From contig CBDCXF010000002.1 of assembly GCA_965223755.1 (NCBI GenBank), positions 992,001-1,056,000 of the forward strand: a DNA stretch of 64,000 nt, in the 5' to 3' direction. A model generated the notes under the pieces. It saw nothing but the letters and a program-made list of their open reading frames with translations. It searched no databases and was not told the DNA's origin. The stretch's first letter is position 1. The number at the start of each line of letters is the position of its first letter. Of the stretch, positions 53,454 to 62,430 are shown piece after piece. Made by a program: the position numbers and the translations under genes. This DNA comes from CBDCXF01 sp965223755. Its GTDB lineage: Bacteria > Acidobacteriota > Thermoanaerobaculia > Multivoradales > JAHEKO01.

Positions 53454-53491
53454 CAGAGAGAGGTTGAGAGTGCGTGCTACGATCCGCCCCC

Positions 53492-54160
53492 ATGCGGACG
53501 CGGATCCCGGCTCAGCAAAGTCGGTTTTTCTGGGTCTTGCTCCTCATCTGGGGAGCTCCCGTATGGGCTCAAGATTCTAGTCTGCTCGAAGACTCCCCCC
53601 AAGCCAAAATGCTCAAGATCACGACCAATCACGGCGCCATCACCATCGAACTCGAACCGGACAGCGCCCCGGAATCGGTGGCGGCGATTTCTCGCTTGGT
53701 AGAGGCCGGCCACTACGACGGCACCATTTTCCACCGCGTGATTCCTGGATTCATGATTCAGGGGGGCGGCTTCAGTGAAGATCTGGTTCCTCGCCGGCCC
53801 GGTTCCAACATCGTCAATGAGTCGAACAACGGCTTGAGCAACCAGCGCGGCACGGTGGCCCTAGCGCGCAAGGATGATCCCGATAGCGCCACCGGGCAGT
53901 TCTTCATCAACTTAGTCGACAACGATTACCTCAATTTTCACCAACCGGATGGCTGGGGTTATGCGGTGTTCGGCCGCGTGACCGCAGGGCTAGAAGTCGT
54001 CGATGAGATCGCCAAGGTCGCCACAGTTCAGCGCGGTCCGCACGGAAACGTTCCGCTGCTGCCGGTAACGATCGAGAAAGCCGAACTCGTTCCTGCAGGC
54101 AACCATGTGCAGACAGACGTCGAGGTCGATTCATCGACCGATGAAGACGACGCTAGCTAG
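53492..54160 (+). CDS. Exported cyclophilin-type peptidyl-prolyl isomerase
   Basis: About 222 residues from ATG 53492. A hydrophobic signal (about 14-27, ending VWAQ) sends it to the periplasm. The cyclophilin domain shows FHRVIPGFMIQGG (catalytic Arg) and NQRGTVALARKDDPDSATGQFFINL, YAVFGRV. It assists folding of exported proteins. An acidic tail follows residue 205. A bidirectional terminator lies 5 bp downstream. Confidence 0.9.
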   Translation: MRTRIPAQQSRFFWVLLLIWGAPVWAQDSSLLEDSPQAKMLKITTNHGAITIELEPDSAPESVAAISRLVEAGHYDGTIFHRVIPGFMIQGGGFSEDLVPRRPGSNIVNESNNGLSNQRGTVALARKDDPDSATGQFFINLVDNDYLNFHQPDGWGYAVFGRVTAGLEVVDEIAKVATVQRGPHGNVPLLPVTIEKAELVPAGNHVQTDVEVDSSTDEDDAS

Positions 54161-54165
54161 AAAAC

Positions 54166-54194
54166 GCTCCTATTTTCCGGAGCTTTTATTTTTT
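54166..54194. terminator. Bidirectional intrinsic terminator
   Basis: GCTCC (54166-54170) pairs with GGAGC (54179-54183), followed on the plus strand by TTTTATTTTTT. On the minus strand the stem is followed by GTTTTC. It serves the convergent cyclophilin and hypothetical genes. Confidence 0.8.
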
Positions 54195-54758
54195 CGTCTT
54201 GGTGCGGACGAAATCGAGAAACGCCCATAGTTCGTCGAGTCGAACCTGACCGACCGGCAGGGTCATGTTGCGCCAGACATCGCGCACTGCGGCCAGAAGG
54301 TCATGAAAGTCGATTTCTTCGCCCTCTTCGATAATGCGGCGCACGGCCACCGTTACGTCGGCGAGAGTCCATAGCGAAGGCTGCTTGCCGCGAAGGTGAA
54401 CCCAGGCCGACCGCAACGCGTTCAAACGTCGACGAGAAAGCTCTTGATTGCGGTAGAAGGTCCGCAATGTTCCCACACCCGGTACACGGTCAAATGCGTC
54501 TGCGTCGATATCGGTGTTGGGCAGAAGCTGCCAATGCTGCGGCAGGAGTTCCTCTTTGCGGACCTGCATGAGAAGAATGTCGTAACGGGCGAGATTGAGC
54601 TGGTCGAAGAAGTGGGCGATTCCGGGTACGTCGTCGCCGTCGATGAAAGCAGCGACGTCCTCAGCGGAGGGAATGACCCGCGCTGGGGGTGGAGGAGCGG
54701 CACTGGCTTGTGTTTCGGAAGGGGATTCGACGTCACTCATGGTCGCCATTCCTAACAC
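54186..54758 (-). CDS. Hypothetical soluble protein
   Basis: Unrecognised. 190 residues (or 184 from the inner ATG at 54740, MSDVES). After a disordered Ser/Pro/Ala-rich start (10-30) it is mostly helical, with Trp- and Arg-rich segments (RSAWVHLRGKQPSLWTLADV) and an acidic region EEGEEIDFHDLL. No membrane segment or signal. It reads divergently from gap. Confidence 0.5.
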   Translation of the reverse strand: MLGMATMSDVESPSETQASAAPPPPARVIPSAEDVAAFIDGDDVPGIAHFFDQLNLARYDILLMQVRKEELLPQHWQLLPNTDIDADAFDRVPGVGTLRTFYRNQELSRRRLNALRSAWVHLRGKQPSLWTLADVTVAVRRIIEEGEEIDFHDLLAAVRDVWRNMTLPVGQVRLDELWAFLDFVRTKTKK

Positions 54759-54837
54759 AAGGCGCCCACAGCCACCAGTCGGGAGGTGTCTTTGATGCTC
54801 GTTTGCAGAGCGCCATAACGCCGCCTACACTTCCCCC

Positions 54838-55842
54838 GTGAGCTTGCGCGTCGCCATCAATGGAGCCGGTCGAGTCGGCAGGACGTTGGCGCGGGTTGCG
54901 GTACAACGCACCGGCCTAGAGGTCGTCGCGATCAACGACCTGGCGTCGATCGAACAGACGGCGCACCTCCTCAACCACGATTCGACGCTGGGACCGTTTC
55001 CGGTCCCGGTAGAGCACGATGACGCATTGTGGCTCGGCGATCGCCGGGTGGTTTACTCAAGCGAGGCCGATCCCAGCCAATTGGACTGGGGTCGAAGCCA
55101 ACCGGATGTTGTGGTCGAGGCCACCGGCCGGTTTACTTCTCGGCAGGCTGCCGCCCGGCACTTACAGGGGAGCGTCCGGCGAGTTCTGATCTCCGCCAAC
55201 AGTCGCGACGCCGACGCGCTGGTTTGCTATGGCGTGAACCACCAAGCGATCGATGAATCCGCCGAGGTCATTTCGGCCGGCTCCTGCACCACCAACTGCG
55301 CCGCTGTGTCGGTGGTTCCATTGATGGAATTGGCCGAGGTGCGGAGCGTTCAGTTGATGACCGTCCACTGCTACAACTCCAACCAGTCCTTGGTCGACGT
55401 GGCCCAGCCCGATTTGCGGCGGGCGCGCGCCGCCGGGCTCAACTTGATCCCAACGACCACCGGGGCGACTTGGGCGCTTGAGTATGTCCTACCGTCGCTG
55501 GCCGAAAAGGTGAGTGGATACGCTGTTCGCGTGCCGGCGGCCCAGGTGTCGCTCCTCGACATGATCGTCGAGCTGGAGAGTACAGTCGATGGTGACGACG
55601 TCATGGCCGCTTTCAATGCGGCCGCGAGTGGAGATCTCTCTGGGATCCTGACCATCGCGGAGGCGCCGTTGGTTTCGACCGACTACGCAGGCGATCCCCA
55701 TTCCGCCATCGTTGATTCCGAGTTTCTCAAGGTGAGAGATCGACGCGTGCGCCTCCTGACGTGGTACGACAACGAGGCGGGGTATGCGAATCGCCTCGCC
55801 GATTTGCTGCGTTATTTTGGAGAGCGAGACGATGGTGGATAA
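54838..55842 (+). CDS. gap: Glyceraldehyde-3-phosphate dehydrogenase, type I
   Basis: A 334-residue GAPDH that oxidises glyceraldehyde-3-phosphate to 1,3-bisphosphoglycerate. INGAGRVGRTLARV (7-20) binds NAD(P); SAGSCTTNCAAV contains the nucleophile Cys150; His177 lies in TVHCYNSNQS; YDNEAGYANR closes the domain. Starts at GTG 54838. pgk begins inside its last codons, so gap-pgk-tpiA form one coupled glycolytic operon. Confidence 0.94.
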   Translation: MSLRVAINGAGRVGRTLARVAVQRTGLEVVAINDLASIEQTAHLLNHDSTLGPFPVPVEHDDALWLGDRRVVYSSEADPSQLDWGRSQPDVVVEATGRFTSRQAAARHLQGSVRRVLISANSRDADALVCYGVNHQAIDESAEVISAGSCTTNCAAVSVVPLMELAEVRSVQLMTVHCYNSNQSLVDVAQPDLRRARAAGLNLIPTTTGATWALEYVLPSLAEKVSGYAVRVPAAQVSLLDMIVELESTVDGDDVMAAFNAAASGDLSGILTIAEAPLVSTDYAGDPHSAIVDSEFLKVRDRRVRLLTWYDNEAGYANRLADLLRYFGERDDGG

Positions 55843-57052
55843 CTTGGCCACCAAACCTGGAGCTTTGCGCACCCTGACGAACTGGCCCGACGATCTAGCC
55901 GGTCAGAGGGTCTTTGTTCGGGTTGACTTCAATGTACCTCTCCAAGAGAGCAAGGTGTTGGATGCATCGCGAATCGAAGCAGCACTCCCCACGTTGTGCG
56001 AACTCCGACGCCGCGGCGCCGTTTTGCTCTGCGCCTCACACTGCGGCCGGCCCCAAGGCCAAGTGCAACCCGAATGGAGTTTGGCTCCGGTGGCAGAAGA
56101 ACTGTCGCATCACCTTGATTCGAGGGTGACCCAGGTCGCCGATTGCATCGGTGAGCCGGTCCGTGAGACCACGCGAAGGGCGCAACCGGGCGACGTACTC
56201 ATGCTGGAGAATCTCCGTTTTCATTCTGGAGAGACCGACAACCGGGCGGAATTTGCTGACGCTCTTGCCGAGAACGTCGATTTGTTTGTCGGCGACGCCT
56301 TCGGGGCTGCACACCGCGACCACGCTTCGGTGACCGGCGTTGCTCAGCGAGTTGCCGGGTCCGTCGCCGGGTCCTTGATGGAACGCGAAGTGGCGGCCCT
56401 GGAAGCCTTGCTCGATCGACCGCGGCAGCCATTTATAGTGATCTTGGGCGGGGCCAAGATGGGCGGCAAGATTGCGACGCTGCAGAATCTGTTGCCGCGA
56501 GCCGACCGCATATTGCTGGGCGGTGGGATCGCCAATACCTTTTTGGCCGCCCAGGGGAAGGAACTGGGCGGATCCCTAGTGGAAGAGTCGATGGTCGAAA
56601 CCGCCCGCGCCATCCTGCGTCAGGCGCAAGATCTGGCCGTCGAGATCTTGCTGCCCAACGATGTCACCGTAACCACCGATCTTGACAGCGTAGCCGGAGT
56701 CGAAAACCGCGATGTCGGCTCCATCGCAGCAGACCAAGCAGCGGTCGATCTCGGCCCAGAGTCCATCGAACGGTATCGAGACGGTTTGAGCGATGCTGGC
56801 ACCGTGCTCTGGAACGGCCCCATGGGAGTCTTCGAGAGGCCGCCGTTTGATCGAGGGACGATGGACTTGGCGCGGGCGCTTGGCGATCTTGCCGCGACCC
56901 GGGTTGTCGGGGGGGGTGAAACCGTGGCGGCGGTGAAACAGGCCGGAGTAGCGGACCAACTCGATCATGTATCGACGGGTGGCGGCGCCATGCTGTCACT
57001 GCTCGCGGGCACTTCGCTCCCAGGTGTCGAAGTTCTACGAGGTGATTTATGA
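55832..57052 (+). CDS. pgk: Phosphoglycerate kinase
   Basis: 406 residues from ATG 55832, overlapping gap by 11 bases. VFVRVDFNVPL, LCASHCGRPQG, MLENLRFHSGE (residues for phosphoglycerate binding), ILGGAKMGGKI (hinge) and GTVLWNGPMGVFE, with GGGETVAAV for ATP, identify PGK. Usual fold order and length. It makes ATP and 3-phosphoglycerate. Confidence 0.95.
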   Translation: MVDNLATKPGALRTLTNWPDDLAGQRVFVRVDFNVPLQESKVLDASRIEAALPTLCELRRRGAVLLCASHCGRPQGQVQPEWSLAPVAEELSHHLDSRVTQVADCIGEPVRETTRRAQPGDVLMLENLRFHSGETDNRAEFADALAENVDLFVGDAFGAAHRDHASVTGVAQRVAGSVAGSLMEREVAALEALLDRPRQPFIVILGGAKMGGKIATLQNLLPRADRILLGGGIANTFLAAQGKELGGSLVEESMVETARAILRQAQDLAVEILLPNDVTVTTDLDSVAGVENRDVGSIAADQAAVDLGPESIERYRDGLSDAGTVLWNGPMGVFERPPFDRGTMDLARALGDLAATRVVGGGETVAAVKQAGVADQLDHVSTGGGAMLSLLAGTSLPGVEVLRGDL

Positions 57053-57825
57053 CCGTGAGCCAGAAGGTAGAAGATCGGCAGGCAGCAAATCGGCGTCCCC
57101 TTATCGGCGGCAACTGGAAAATGCACAAGGTCTCCGCCGAGGCGAATGCTTACTGTCGAGCCCTGTCAGCCCATCCTGAGCCCGTCGCTGAAGTGGTCCT
57201 TTTCCCGAGCCATACTTTGGTGGCTCCGGTGACGCGAGTATTGAAGGAAAGTTGGGTGAGCGTTGGCGGACAAGACCTCCACGCTGCGGAACAGGGAGCG
57301 TACACCGGAGATGTTTCGGCAGCCCAGCTTGTCGACGCCGGCTGTCAGTGGGTTCTATGTGGCCACAGCGAGCGCCGGCGCGATCACGGTGAGACGGACG
57401 AACAGGTAGCCGCCAAAGTTGCGGCGGCGCAGCAAGCCGGGCTCTTGCCGATGGTTTGCGTTGGGGAGACGTTGCAGGAGCGCGAGGCCGACGCGACCGA
57501 AGCGGTCTTGACGAGGCAAGTGGAGGCCACATTGGCGCCCCGTCCGCGGCGTTTTGCCATCGCCTACGAGCCGGTCTGGGCGATCGGAACCGGCCGCACG
57601 GCGACCCAAGAGCAGGCCCAAGAGGCACATCGATTGATTCGCGGCTTGTTGGCCGACCTCTATGATGAACCAACTGCAGCCAGCACCCGCATTCTGTACG
57701 GGGGCTCAGCGACCCCCGATACCGCCCCCGGGCTGGTTCAAAGCCACGACATCGACGGCTTCTTGGTGGGCGGCGCAAGTCTTGACCCGGACAGCTTTCT
57801 CGCTATCATTGCCTGCTGCGGTTAA
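57049..57825 (+). CDS. tpiA: Triosephosphate isomerase
   Basis: 258 residues, ATGA overlap with pgk. GNWKMHK (Lys24), CGHSERRRDHGE (catalytic His) and AYEPVWAIGTGRTAT (catalytic Glu) are intact, as is ILYGGSATPD for phosphate. An N-terminal extension of about 16 residues precedes the barrel. Interconverts DHAP and GAP. Confidence 0.95.
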   Translation: MTVSQKVEDRQAANRRPLIGGNWKMHKVSAEANAYCRALSAHPEPVAEVVLFPSHTLVAPVTRVLKESWVSVGGQDLHAAEQGAYTGDVSAAQLVDAGCQWVLCGHSERRRDHGETDEQVAAKVAAAQQAGLLPMVCVGETLQEREADATEAVLTRQVEATLAPRPRRFAIAYEPVWAIGTGRTATQEQAQEAHRLIRGLLADLYDEPTAASTRILYGGSATPDTAPGLVQSHDIDGFLVGGASLDPDSFLAIIACCG

Positions 57826-57843
57826 GTCCGCGCGGAGACAAAA

Positions 57844-58248
57844 GTGATCTATTTGGTAGTGACCATTCACGTTCTGGTGTCCCTGTTCCTCATCTTGGTG
57901 GTATTGCTGCAGCGGGGACAGGGAGCCGATCTTTCGGTTTTCGGTGGCGGTGGCACGCAGGCGGCGTTCGGCGCTCGCAGTGCCGCCAGCCTGTTGCACA
58001 AGATGACCGTGTGGGGATTCGTGGCCTTCACGATCACCACCATCGCCTATAACTTTCTGGCTCAGAACCGCAACAATGAGTCAGTTCTGTCCGGCCTCGC
58101 ATCCGAGGCGGCCGTGGAAGCCCCAGCGCAAGATCCAACGGAGGCGCTGCCGGTTGAGCCGGAAGTGCCGCCAGCGGACGAAGCTGAGCCGACGACGGAC
58201 GGTCCAGAGGCTACAGGCACCGAAAGCGAAGACACTCCGACCGAGTAG
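57844..58248 (+). CDS. secG: Preprotein translocase subunit SecG
   Basis: 134 residues starting at GTG. Two membrane helices (3-22, about 58-77) flank the conserved LLQRGQGADLSVFGGGGTQ and AFGARSAASLLHKMT loop. Residues ~88-134 are a long acidic Pro/Glu/Ala tail not usual in SecG. A tpiA-secG-tRNA-Leu order is common in bacteria and supports the call. Confidence 0.93.
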   Translation: MIYLVVTIHVLVSLFLILVVLLQRGQGADLSVFGGGGTQAAFGARSAASLLHKMTVWGFVAFTITTIAYNFLAQNRNNESVLSGLASEAAVEAPAQDPTEALPVEPEVPPADEAEPTTDGPEATGTESEDTPTE

Positions 58249-58274
58249 ATCGGTCGAGAGACGCACTCGTCAGA

Positions 58275-58362
58275 GCCGAAGTGGCGAAATTGGTAGACGC
58301 GCACGGTTGAGGGCCGTGTGGGCTAAACACCCGTGCCGGTTCGAGTCCGGCCTTCGGCACCA
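58275..58362 (+). tRNA. tRNA-Leu (anticodon GAG)
   Basis: An 88-nt class II tRNA. Acceptor GCCGAAG pairs with CTTCGGC; D-arm GGCGAAATTGGTAGACGC; anticodon loop TTGAGGG with GAG; a variable arm (about TGGGCTAAACACCC); T-arm GCCGGTTCGAGTCCGGC region; CCA is encoded at 58360-58362. Lies 26 bp after secG. Confidence 0.95.
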
Positions 58363-58432
58363 CCCTCTCTCAACACAAAATCCGGCCCTGAGATGGCATC
58401 GGACAGTTCCGGCTTTGCGCTGCGCGTAGACT

Positions 58433-59536
58433 TTGAGGATGTCTGCGTCTGCGACGCCAACCAAGCGCGTCTCCCCACCCTCACACCTCGTTCTGGGGAT
58501 TGAGACTTCGTGCGACGACACCGCCGCTGCAGTCGTCAATGATCGCGGGCAGGTCCTGAGTTCGGTCGTATCCAATCAACTCGCGGCCCATCAGCCCTTT
58601 GGCGGCGTGGTCCCCGAGATCGCCTCGCGCGAACATCTCAAAAACTGGCCGCCGGTGCTGACGGCGGCGTTGGAGGATGCCGGTATCAAACTGGGTCAAG
58701 TGGACGCTGTAGCGGTGACTTCAGGGCCGGGCCTGGTGGGATCACTGCTGGTGGGATTGTCGATTGGGAGAGGGGTGGCTCTGGCGCTCCAGAGGCCGTT
58801 TTTCGCCGTCCATCACTTGGAAGGGCACCTCTACTCGCCGTTTATCGACAGCGACAAGGACGCGATGCCCACTGAGTTTTTGGGTCTGGTCGTATCCGGC
58901 GGCCACACCAACCTCTATCGGGTACGGGGAAGCAGTATTGCGACATTGGGGTCGACCCGAGATGACGCCATGGGTGAGGCTTTCGACAAAGTCGGAAAAC
59001 GCGTTGGGCTGGAATATCCGCAAGGACCGAAGGTCGACAGGATCGCCGAGGACGGCGACGCGAGTCGCTTTGATTTCACCTTGCCTCAATGCGGTGGAAC
59101 GTTGGACTTTTCGTACTCGGGACTGAAGACACAAGCGGTGAACTTGCACCAGCGGTTACTTCAGGCGGCCGACAACGCCGTTTCGGATCGGGATGTTCGG
59201 GATCTTCTGGCCGGGTTTCGCGCCGCCGCTGTCGATCAGATTCTCGATCGCCTGCAGCGCCTCGACCCGCCGTCGGGTACCGTGCTGGCAGTGTCGGGAG
59301 GCGCCGCGGCCAACCTCCTCTTGCGCCGCCGACTCAAGGAGTGGGCGAACGAGCGAGATGTCGATCTGCGCCTGGTCGAAATGAAGTATTCCGGCGACAA
59401 CGCGGCGATGATCGCTCACGCCGCGGTGATCCGAAACCGATTCGGGTCGCCCGACGATCCCCTGAGAGTGGAAGCCGCCAGCCGCTTGCCTCTGACTGGT
59501 TCACTTGGGACCGGTTCACCAGTGACTGCGGCATAA
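58433..59536 (+). CDS. tsaD: tRNA N6-adenosine threonylcarbamoyltransferase
   Basis: A 367-residue (TTG 58433) or 365-residue (ATG 58439) TsaD/Kae1. LGIETSCDDTAAAVV (21-35), VTSGPGLVGSLLVG, VHHLEGHLYSP (metal-binding His pair) and VVSGGHTNLYRV are characteristic. It transfers threonylcarbamoyl to A37 of ANN-decoding tRNAs. The start is uncertain because GAGG immediately abuts the ATG. Confidence 0.94.
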   Translation: MRMSASATPTKRVSPPSHLVLGIETSCDDTAAAVVNDRGQVLSSVVSNQLAAHQPFGGVVPEIASREHLKNWPPVLTAALEDAGIKLGQVDAVAVTSGPGLVGSLLVGLSIGRGVALALQRPFFAVHHLEGHLYSPFIDSDKDAMPTEFLGLVVSGGHTNLYRVRGSSIATLGSTRDDAMGEAFDKVGKRVGLEYPQGPKVDRIAEDGDASRFDFTLPQCGGTLDFSYSGLKTQAVNLHQRLLQAADNAVSDRDVRDLLAGFRAAAVDQILDRLQRLDPPSGTVLAVSGGAAANLLLRRRLKEWANERDVDLRLVEMKYSGDNAAMIAHAAVIRNRFGSPDDPLRVEAASRLPLTGSLGTGSPVTAA

Positions 59537-59547
59537 GGGAGAGAGCC

Positions 59548-60051
59548 GTGCGCATCGACAACATCGACGAATTCCTCACTTACTACGAACGCATTCGCAA
59601 TCGTACCGAGCGCGTTGTCGAGGCCATTCCGCTTGAGTCTTTCGACTGGACCTACAAAACCGGCAAGTTCACTTTCGCCGACATTCTGCGCCATGTCGCG
59701 GCTCTCGAACGATTCATGTTTGCCGAGAACGCCTGCGGCCGACCCAGCCTCTATCCTGGGTACGGGCCGGACTTGGCCGCCTCGCCGCGGGAGGTATTGG
59801 CGTTTTTTCGCCGCATGCACGAGGAAACAGTCCAGATTCTCTCCGCTCTTCAACCCGAGGACTTGCAGCGCCGCTGCACGACGCCGGGAGGCGCCTCGCT
59901 GCCGGTGTGGAAGTGGCTGCGAGCGATGGTCGAGCACGAGATCCACCACCGGGGCCAGATCTATATCTATCTCGGAATCCTCGGTCGCCCCAGCCCACCG
60001 CTCTACGGCCTGACTTCGGAGCAGGTTTTCGAGCGATCAGATGGCAGCTAG
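59548..60051 (+). CDS. DinB/STL-family metalloprotein
   Basis: 167 residues from GTG 59548, preceded by AAGGGAGAG; the longer frame upstream is within tsaD. Metal-site histidines are in FADILRHVAALERFM and VEHEIHHRGQIYIYL (H-x3-H). This is the second member of the bacillithiol-transferase-related superfamily in the window. Overlaps the next gene by 11 bases. Confidence 0.87.
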   Translation: MRIDNIDEFLTYYERIRNRTERVVEAIPLESFDWTYKTGKFTFADILRHVAALERFMFAENACGRPSLYPGYGPDLAASPREVLAFFRRMHEETVQILSALQPEDLQRRCTTPGGASLPVWKWLRAMVEHEIHHRGQIYIYLGILGRPSPPLYGLTSEQVFERSDGS

Positions 60052-61420
60052 ACGCATTCCCTTGGCGGCGTGGTTCGGCGGAGCCGCGCTGGCAGTTTGG
60101 CTGCTCGCCGTGTATCCGGCACCCGACCCGACCTTCCTGCTGGGCGGCATCCAGGTCAACGAACCCGACCACGACCTTTGGGTCACGCGCCTGCGGGAGG
60201 TGGGCTTCAATACCGTCGAGGCGACGGTCTACGCCAAGCAGGGCGACTGGGACACCGCCAACCTGTGGTGGGAGGAGGAGGAAGTCTGGGTTGTCGAAGA
60301 GATCAAGACCGCGCGGGCCGCGGGCCTTGAAGTCGTTCTCGTTTTGCGCGTCGCTCTCGACCACGCCTTCGAACGCAATCATCACTACTGGCACGGCATG
60401 ATCTGGCCGGAATCTGAGGCCGAACTCACGGAGTGGTTTGGGCGTTACCGTCAGTTTGTCGAAAAGTGGGCGCAAGAGGCCGATCGCCTTGGAGTGACCA
60501 TGCTGGCGATCGCCAGCGAAATGAATTCGATGGCTTCCACCACGGCTCTTTCCGATTTTCCTCAGTTGCAGTCTTACTGGATGGATGCCGAATCCGTGGC
60601 CGGCGAGCACGACCGCCTGCGCAAGTATGAGGACCAGATTTCCGCATCCCAACTCAGGTCGGCGGGACAGAAGGCGACTGAGAACCTCAACGACTATCTA
60701 TCTGTGAATGAGGAAGCAAAGCGCCAGTGGTCGTTGACGACGACCTTTTCGGGTCAAACCGATGCTCTCGCGACTCTCAACCGCCGCCGCGCTCGGCTGG
60801 ATCGGGAGTGGCGGCAGGTCATCGAGGTGGCGCGCCGACACTTCGGCGGCGCTCTCACCTACGCCGCCAACTTCGATCAGTTCCACGAAGTCGGATTCTG
60901 GGATGCTCTGGACTGGATGGGCATCAACGCTTACTTCCCGTTGCGCGACGAATGGGTCGAAGAGGCATCGAAGCGGGAGTTGCGGGAAAAGTTAGAGAAG
61001 GGTTGGGAGGAAGTGTTCGCGAGCATCGACGCGACCCAGCGCGACGCGGGGGTCGCAGGGCAGCCGGTGATCTTCACTGAACTCGGCTACACCAGGCGCC
61101 GCGGTGCAACCTTACGGCCCTGGGCGCAGGACGGCTTCGCAGTCATCGGCAAGGGAAATGACGAACATCTGGTGATCTGGGATCAAGAGCCGTTCGATAT
61201 GACGGAGCGAGCCGCCGCTGTGGGCGCCTTGCGGCGCATTCATCAAGCGCGGCAGAGTCCGTTGTCGGGAATTCTGTACTGGAAGCTTTCCAGCCAGCGA
61301 CGCCATCGCAGCATTGAGCCCTTTGTATTACTGATCGACGAGCGCAGCCGGGACCCCATGCTTGCGGAGCTAGCAGACCTCGCGCGACGGCCTCTGTGGC
61401 GTCGTGCTGTCGCGCGCTAA
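60041..61420 (+). CDS. Membrane-anchored glycoside-hydrolase-like TIM barrel (GH113-like)
   Basis: 459 residues. An N-terminal hydrophobic anchor or signal (about 9-24) precedes a TIM-barrel domain: VGFNTVEATVYAKQG (strand 1-2), AIASEMNSMAST with a candidate acid/base Glu at the end of strand 4, MGINAYFPLRDE, and VIFTELGYTRRRG with a candidate nucleophile Glu on strand 7. This is the pattern of GH113/GH-A mannanase-like proteins. Substrate unknown. Its stop overlaps the next convergent gene by 4 bases. Confidence 0.72.
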   Translation: MAARRIPLAAWFGGAALAVWLLAVYPAPDPTFLLGGIQVNEPDHDLWVTRLREVGFNTVEATVYAKQGDWDTANLWWEEEEVWVVEEIKTARAAGLEVVLVLRVALDHAFERNHHYWHGMIWPESEAELTEWFGRYRQFVEKWAQEADRLGVTMLAIASEMNSMASTTALSDFPQLQSYWMDAESVAGEHDRLRKYEDQISASQLRSAGQKATENLNDYLSVNEEAKRQWSLTTTFSGQTDALATLNRRRARLDREWRQVIEVARRHFGGALTYAANFDQFHEVGFWDALDWMGINAYFPLRDEWVEEASKRELREKLEKGWEEVFASIDATQRDAGVAGQPVIFTELGYTRRRGATLRPWAQDGFAVIGKGNDEHLVIWDQEPFDMTERAAAVGALRRIHQARQSPLSGILYWKLSSQRRHRSIEPFVLLIDERSRDPMLAELADLARRPLWRRAVAR

Positions 61421-62352
61421 AGCAGCCTCTTGAGCGTCTGGGCCAGCTCGGGGTCGCGGAAGGAAAAGCCCGCCTCGCGCAACCGCCGTGCGTCGACGCG
61501 AATGCTGGAAAGCAGCATCTCGTCGGCCATCTCTCCAAACATGATGCGCGCCATGAACGAAGGTAGGGGAAGGAACGTCGGTCGAGCCAGGGCCGACCCC
61601 AGAGCGCGGGTGAAGTTGCGGTTGCTGACCGGGTTGGGAGCGACGACGTTGATGATGGGCGGCGGATCGGCGGCGGTTGCGGCGTAGACGGTCGCTTTGG
61701 CCGCATCGTCGAGGGAAATCCACGACATGAATTGGTCGCCACTGCCGACGACGCCACCGAATCCAAAGCGAAAAGGGGGAAGCATCTTGGCCAGCGCACC
61801 GCCCCGCGGCGAGAGCACGACGCCAAAGCGCAGCCGCAACACGCGGTCGACCACACCTTCGGCGGTTTGCGCGGCGGCTTCCCACTGTCGGCACACCGAA
61901 GCCAGGAAACCGGCCCCTGGAGGAGAGCTCTCGTCAACCAGAATGTTGCCTGGGGAACCGTAGTAGCCAATTGCCGAAGCGCAGACCAAACGGGCCGGTG
62001 GGGTCGATAGTTCGCGCATCGAGTCGATCAACGCTCGTGTTCCGTCAACGCGGCTGTCGAGAATGGCCTTCTTGCGCTGGCGAGTCCAGCGGCCTCCGGC
62101 AATATTCTCGCCGGCCAAGTGAATGAGTGCGTCGAGTCCTTCGGCGGCAGTTGGCTCCAACAGACCTTTTTGCGGTGACCACTGCAACTCGGTAGCGGCC
62201 TTGGGCTTACGGCGCACCAAAGTGAAGACTTCGTGGCCGAGGTCTCCGAGGCGTTGGCAGACCGCGGTGCCGACCAGTCCGCTGGCACCGCTGACGGCAA
62301 TGCGTAGCGGTCGATCCGGCGAGGGAGCTACGGCGGTAGCTGCAAGGCTCAT
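61417..62352 (-). CDS. TIGR01777 family NAD-dependent epimerase-like protein (YfcH/SDR39U1)
   Basis: 311 residues. AVSGASGLVGTAVCQRLGDLG (18-38) binds the cofactor; LIHLAGENIAGGRWTRQRKK is the family signature, followed by SAIGYYGS for the active-site Tyr, and VNVVAPNPVSNRNFTRALG. A C-terminal DUF1731 segment (RLREAGFSFRDPELAQTL) closes it. Function of the family is unknown. Confidence 0.88.
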   Translation of the reverse strand: MSLAATAVAPSPDRPLRIAVSGASGLVGTAVCQRLGDLGHEVFTLVRRKPKAATELQWSPQKGLLEPTAAEGLDALIHLAGENIAGGRWTRQRKKAILDSRVDGTRALIDSMRELSTPPARLVCASAIGYYGSPGNILVDESSPPGAGFLASVCRQWEAAAQTAEGVVDRVLRLRFGVVLSPRGGALAKMLPPFRFGFGGVVGSGDQFMSWISLDDAAKATVYAATAADPPPIINVVAPNPVSNRNFTRALGSALARPTFLPLPSFMARIMFGEMADEMLLSSIRVDARRLREAGFSFRDPELAQTLKRLL

Positions 62353-62430
62353 TCTGTCGTCAGTATAGCCGCCGCTAAGCTGGTCAGTCTGTCCCAGCCG
62401 GCACCGCTAGCGAGGCCTTGAAGGCGGAGC

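Noticed and set aside
61143..61970. A 275-codon minus-strand frame overlapping the GH-like and TIGR01777 genes
   Set aside because: It is out of frame with the clear TIGR01777 protein on the same strand and has antisense-like composition.
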